Assembly: GCA_002170875.2 (NCBI GenBank)
Contig: NHHT02000009.1
Location: 6,304 to 14,319, forward strand
Direction of reading: 5' to 3'
DNA length: 8,016 nucleotides
Source: Pelagibacteraceae bacterium TMED170
GTDB lineage: Bacteria > Pseudomonadota > Alphaproteobacteria > Pelagibacterales > Pelagibacteraceae
The notes beneath the pieces are model-generated. The model ran no database searches. It was not told the origin of the DNA and saw nothing but the letters and a program-made list of their open reading frames with translations. Below, piece after piece: positions 6,643-8,016 of the stretch (position 1 is its first letter; each line of letters begins with the position of its first letter). The translations under genes and the position numbers were made by a program.

Positions 6643-7615
6643 ATGATTAAAAGAATATTAATTTATAATTCAGGTGGTGGTTTAGGGGATTCTATCCAGA
6701 TAATCCCATTAATATTGAGCCTTAAAAATCATTTTTTAAATTGTGATTTATATTATTTAGGCTCCCATGAGAATCATTATCAGAGTAAATTAAAGGAATA
6801 TAATATTAATATAAAAAATTTAAATTTAAATCTCAAATATTTTGGTTTTAGATGGTGGCATTTCTTTTTTGTAAAACATAAGTTAAAAAAGCTTGGCTTA
6901 AAAAAGTTTGATTTAATAATTGATTTACAATCAAAAATTAGAAATTCTTTAATATTAAAAAAAATACCCTCGGAAAATTTTTATTCATCAACTTATAATT
7001 TTACTTTATGTAATATAAAAAAAAAAATATAGTTCTGGTCACAATATAACAAATTGTACAATAGAAAATTTAAATACTTTTCTAAATGTTAAAATTAAAA
7101 AAAAGGATTATAGTTTAGACTATTTATCAAAAAGCGTAATCGCTGAAGCCAAAAGATTACTTCCTAATGATAATTATATTGGTTTTTCTATAACACAAGG
7201 CAATGTTTATAGGAAAAAAAGTTGGCCAATAGAAAAATTTATTGTCCTTGCAAAAAAAATAGTTGAAAAAAATAAAATACCAGTTTTTTTTGTTGAAAAA
7301 AAAAACATAAGTTTAGTAAACAAAATTAAGGCCGAAATTTCAAATGCATTGTTCCCTGAACATAATTCGAAAAATCCATCGCCTGGTCTTGTCACTGCAC
7401 TAGCTACAAGGCTAGATAAAGCAGTATCAATTGATAACGGCATAATGCATATGATTGGCCTAGCTAAAATTCCTCTAGTGGTTTTATTCGGACCTACAAA
7501 CTCAAAAAAATTTGCTCCAGATAATAATAATGTAAAAATTTTAGATAGTAAGGAAATGTATAAATCTGAAGATATCTCTAAAATTGGTATCGAGGACGTT
7601 TTAAAACATATTTAA
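6643..7615 (+). pseudogene. Family 9 glycosyltransferase (heptosyltransferase-like), reading frame broken once at an A11 run
   Basis: Two frames together spell one GT9 protein of the ADP-heptose:LPS heptosyltransferase type, which would add sugars to the lipopolysaccharide core on the cytoplasmic face. The first frame (6643-7032, 129 residues) has the N-terminal NSGGGLGDSIQIIP motif with D16 as the likely catalytic aspartate, then FDLIIDLQSKIRNSL. It stops just after eleven adenines at 7017-7027. The next frame continues without a stop from that run to the TAA at 7613-7615. It includes IGFSITQGN, KSWPIEKF and the sugar-nucleotide site SIDNGIMHMIGLAKIPLVV followed by LFGPTNSKKFAP. Removing one adenine would give an uninterrupted protein of 323 residues, a normal length for the family. 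No other damage is seen, so the break is recent, a sequencing or assembly error, or bypassed by slippage. The start is fixed by the motif beginning near residue 5. The stretch 7033-7348 is therefore coding, not an intergenic gap. Confidence 0.88.
7017..7027 (+). repeat. Run of eleven adenines at the frameshift site
   Basis: The run spans codons for Ile-Lys-Lys-Lys in the glycosyltransferase. It is the only place where the two open frames can be joined without losing sequence: a one-base shorter run keeps the frame open. Homopolymers this long are prone to replication slippage, polymerase slippage and sequencing length errors. Confidence 0.9.
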
Positions 7616-8016
7616 TTTTTAAGCATTTTAATTTTTTTTTTTATTACCATCTTTTTCACATCGTTCTTACATAAATATAATTTTGATTTATTGGAAGAGC
7701 GCAAAACTATAGCAACACCGATTTTACCCAGCCTAAAAAAAGGATAGCTACCAATATCAATGTCTTTGAAATACTTCCTTTGTATTCTTCCCAGTTCTTT
7801 TGCTATATTGCTTTCAACCGTTTCTAAAAGTATAGAAACACTTGATTTTACTTTTCCTTTAATTAAATATTTTTGACAGTTAACTATCATTGACTGAAGA
7901 ATTGAAGGGACGCCAGGTAAACAAAAAATATTCTTAATTTTAAATCCTGGGGCTGCACTTGAGGGATTATAAATTAATTTTGACGTTCTTGGCATTTTTG
8001 CCATTTTTTTTCTACC
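7612..8016 (-). CDS. CinA N-terminal domain protein (COG1058, MoaB/MogA-like), 5' end beyond window edge
   Basis: The frame stays open to the right edge, so the ATG at 8004-8002 is most likely an internal methionine: the residues before it (GRKK, continuing as GRKKMAKMP) fit the conserved GRR.MA..P segment of the family. About 134 C-terminal residues are visible. They hold NPSSAAPGF, FCLPGVPSILQSM, an ESNIAKEL segment, the conserved IGSYPFF and a late VLRSSNK, in the order seen in CinA N-terminal domains. Related proteins resemble molybdopterin-binding MoaB/MogA, and in full CinA proteins this part has ADP-ribose pyrophosphatase activity. Here it ends without the amidohydrolase domain, which is encoded separately by pncC in this window. 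The stop codon overlaps that of the convergent glycosyltransferase in a shared TTAA. Confidence 0.87.
   Translation of the reverse strand, partial: GRKKMAKMPRTSKLIYNPSSAAPGFKIKNIFCLPGVPSILQSMIVNCQKYLIKGKVKSSVSILLETVESNIAKELGRIQRKYFKDIDIGSYPFFRLGKIGVAIVLRSSNKSKLYLCKNDVKKMVIKKKIKMLKN
7632..7642 (-). repeat. Second A11 run (on the coding strand), in frame
   Basis: Eleven adenines on the minus strand encode part of the IKKKI stretch a few residues before the stop of the CinA N-terminal-domain gene. Unlike the run at 7017-7027, no frame break is apparent. Being near the C-terminus, a length change here would alter only the last few residues. Confidence 0.8.

Noticed and set aside
7207..7443. Minus-strand open frame of 78 codons
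   Set aside because: It is antisense to the second half of the GT9 glycosyltransferase, which holds recognisable motifs.
7349..7615. Separate short gene starting at TTG 7349
   Set aside because: The same frame is open upstream to 7025 with GT9 sequence, so this is the end of the frameshifted gene and the TTG is an internal leucine codon.
7601..7642. Possible rho-independent terminator, A/T stem followed by T11
   Set aside because: The only stem is about six A/T pairs with a long loop, and the T-run is coding sequence of the opposite gene; too weak to call.
8002..8004. ATG as the true start of the CinA N-terminal-domain gene
   Set aside because: The frame continues to the window edge and the residues before the ATG fit the family; the visible part lacks the first part of the domain.
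1..8016. tRNA, rRNA, CRISPR, insertion-sequence or prophage features
   Set aside because: No cloverleaf-like GC-containing segment, regular direct repeats, inverted terminal repeats or transposase/integrase motifs were seen; nearly all bases are accounted for by the listed genes.

Overview
The window is AT-rich, densely packed bacterial chromosome. It most probably comes from a SAR11-type (Pelagibacterales) alphaproteobacterium. This is inferred from the alphaproteobacterial gene neighbourhood (lipA, ratA/COQ10-like, cinA C-terminal domain, pgpA, ispDF, ntrY, ntrX), the fused ispDF gene, the very high A+T, the lysine/isoleucine/asparagine-rich proteins, and the tiny spacers and overlapping genes. 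I could not check it against any database.

Layout. On the minus strand at the left are ntrX (cut by the left edge) and ntrY, an overlapping two-component pair read leftward. A 47-bp divergent spacer separates them from a plus-strand operon, ispDF-pgpA-pncC (isoprenoid precursor synthesis, phosphatidylglycerol synthesis, NAD-intermediate recycling), whose genes overlap by 8 and 4 nt. That operon runs tail to tail, with a 4-nt gap, into a minus-strand operon lipA-ratA-small membrane protein, whose genes overlap by 19 and 1 nt. A second short divergent spacer of 35 bp leads to a plus-strand family-9 glycosyltransferase (heptosyltransferase-like). Its reading frame is broken once, at a run of 11 adenines. 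It ends in a shared TTAA with the convergent, right-edge-truncated gene for a CinA N-terminal (COG1058, MoaB/MogA-like) domain protein.

How the genes fit together. This is mostly core metabolism: isoprenoid (MEP pathway), phospholipid head group, lipoate and pyridine nucleotide, plus a COQ10/RatA-type lipid-binding protein and one envelope glycosyltransferase. NtrY/NtrX is the only regulatory system. There are no RNA genes, insertion sequences, CRISPR arrays, prophage genes or defence genes that I can see.

The points most worth a second look are the A11 frameshift in the glycosyltransferase, the missing sigma-54 contact loop in NtrX, the PAS-less NtrY, the apparent loss of dusB-ntrB-ntrC between ispDF and ntrY, and the small unknown membrane protein in the lipA-ratA operon. 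I did not find a convincing new biological system.
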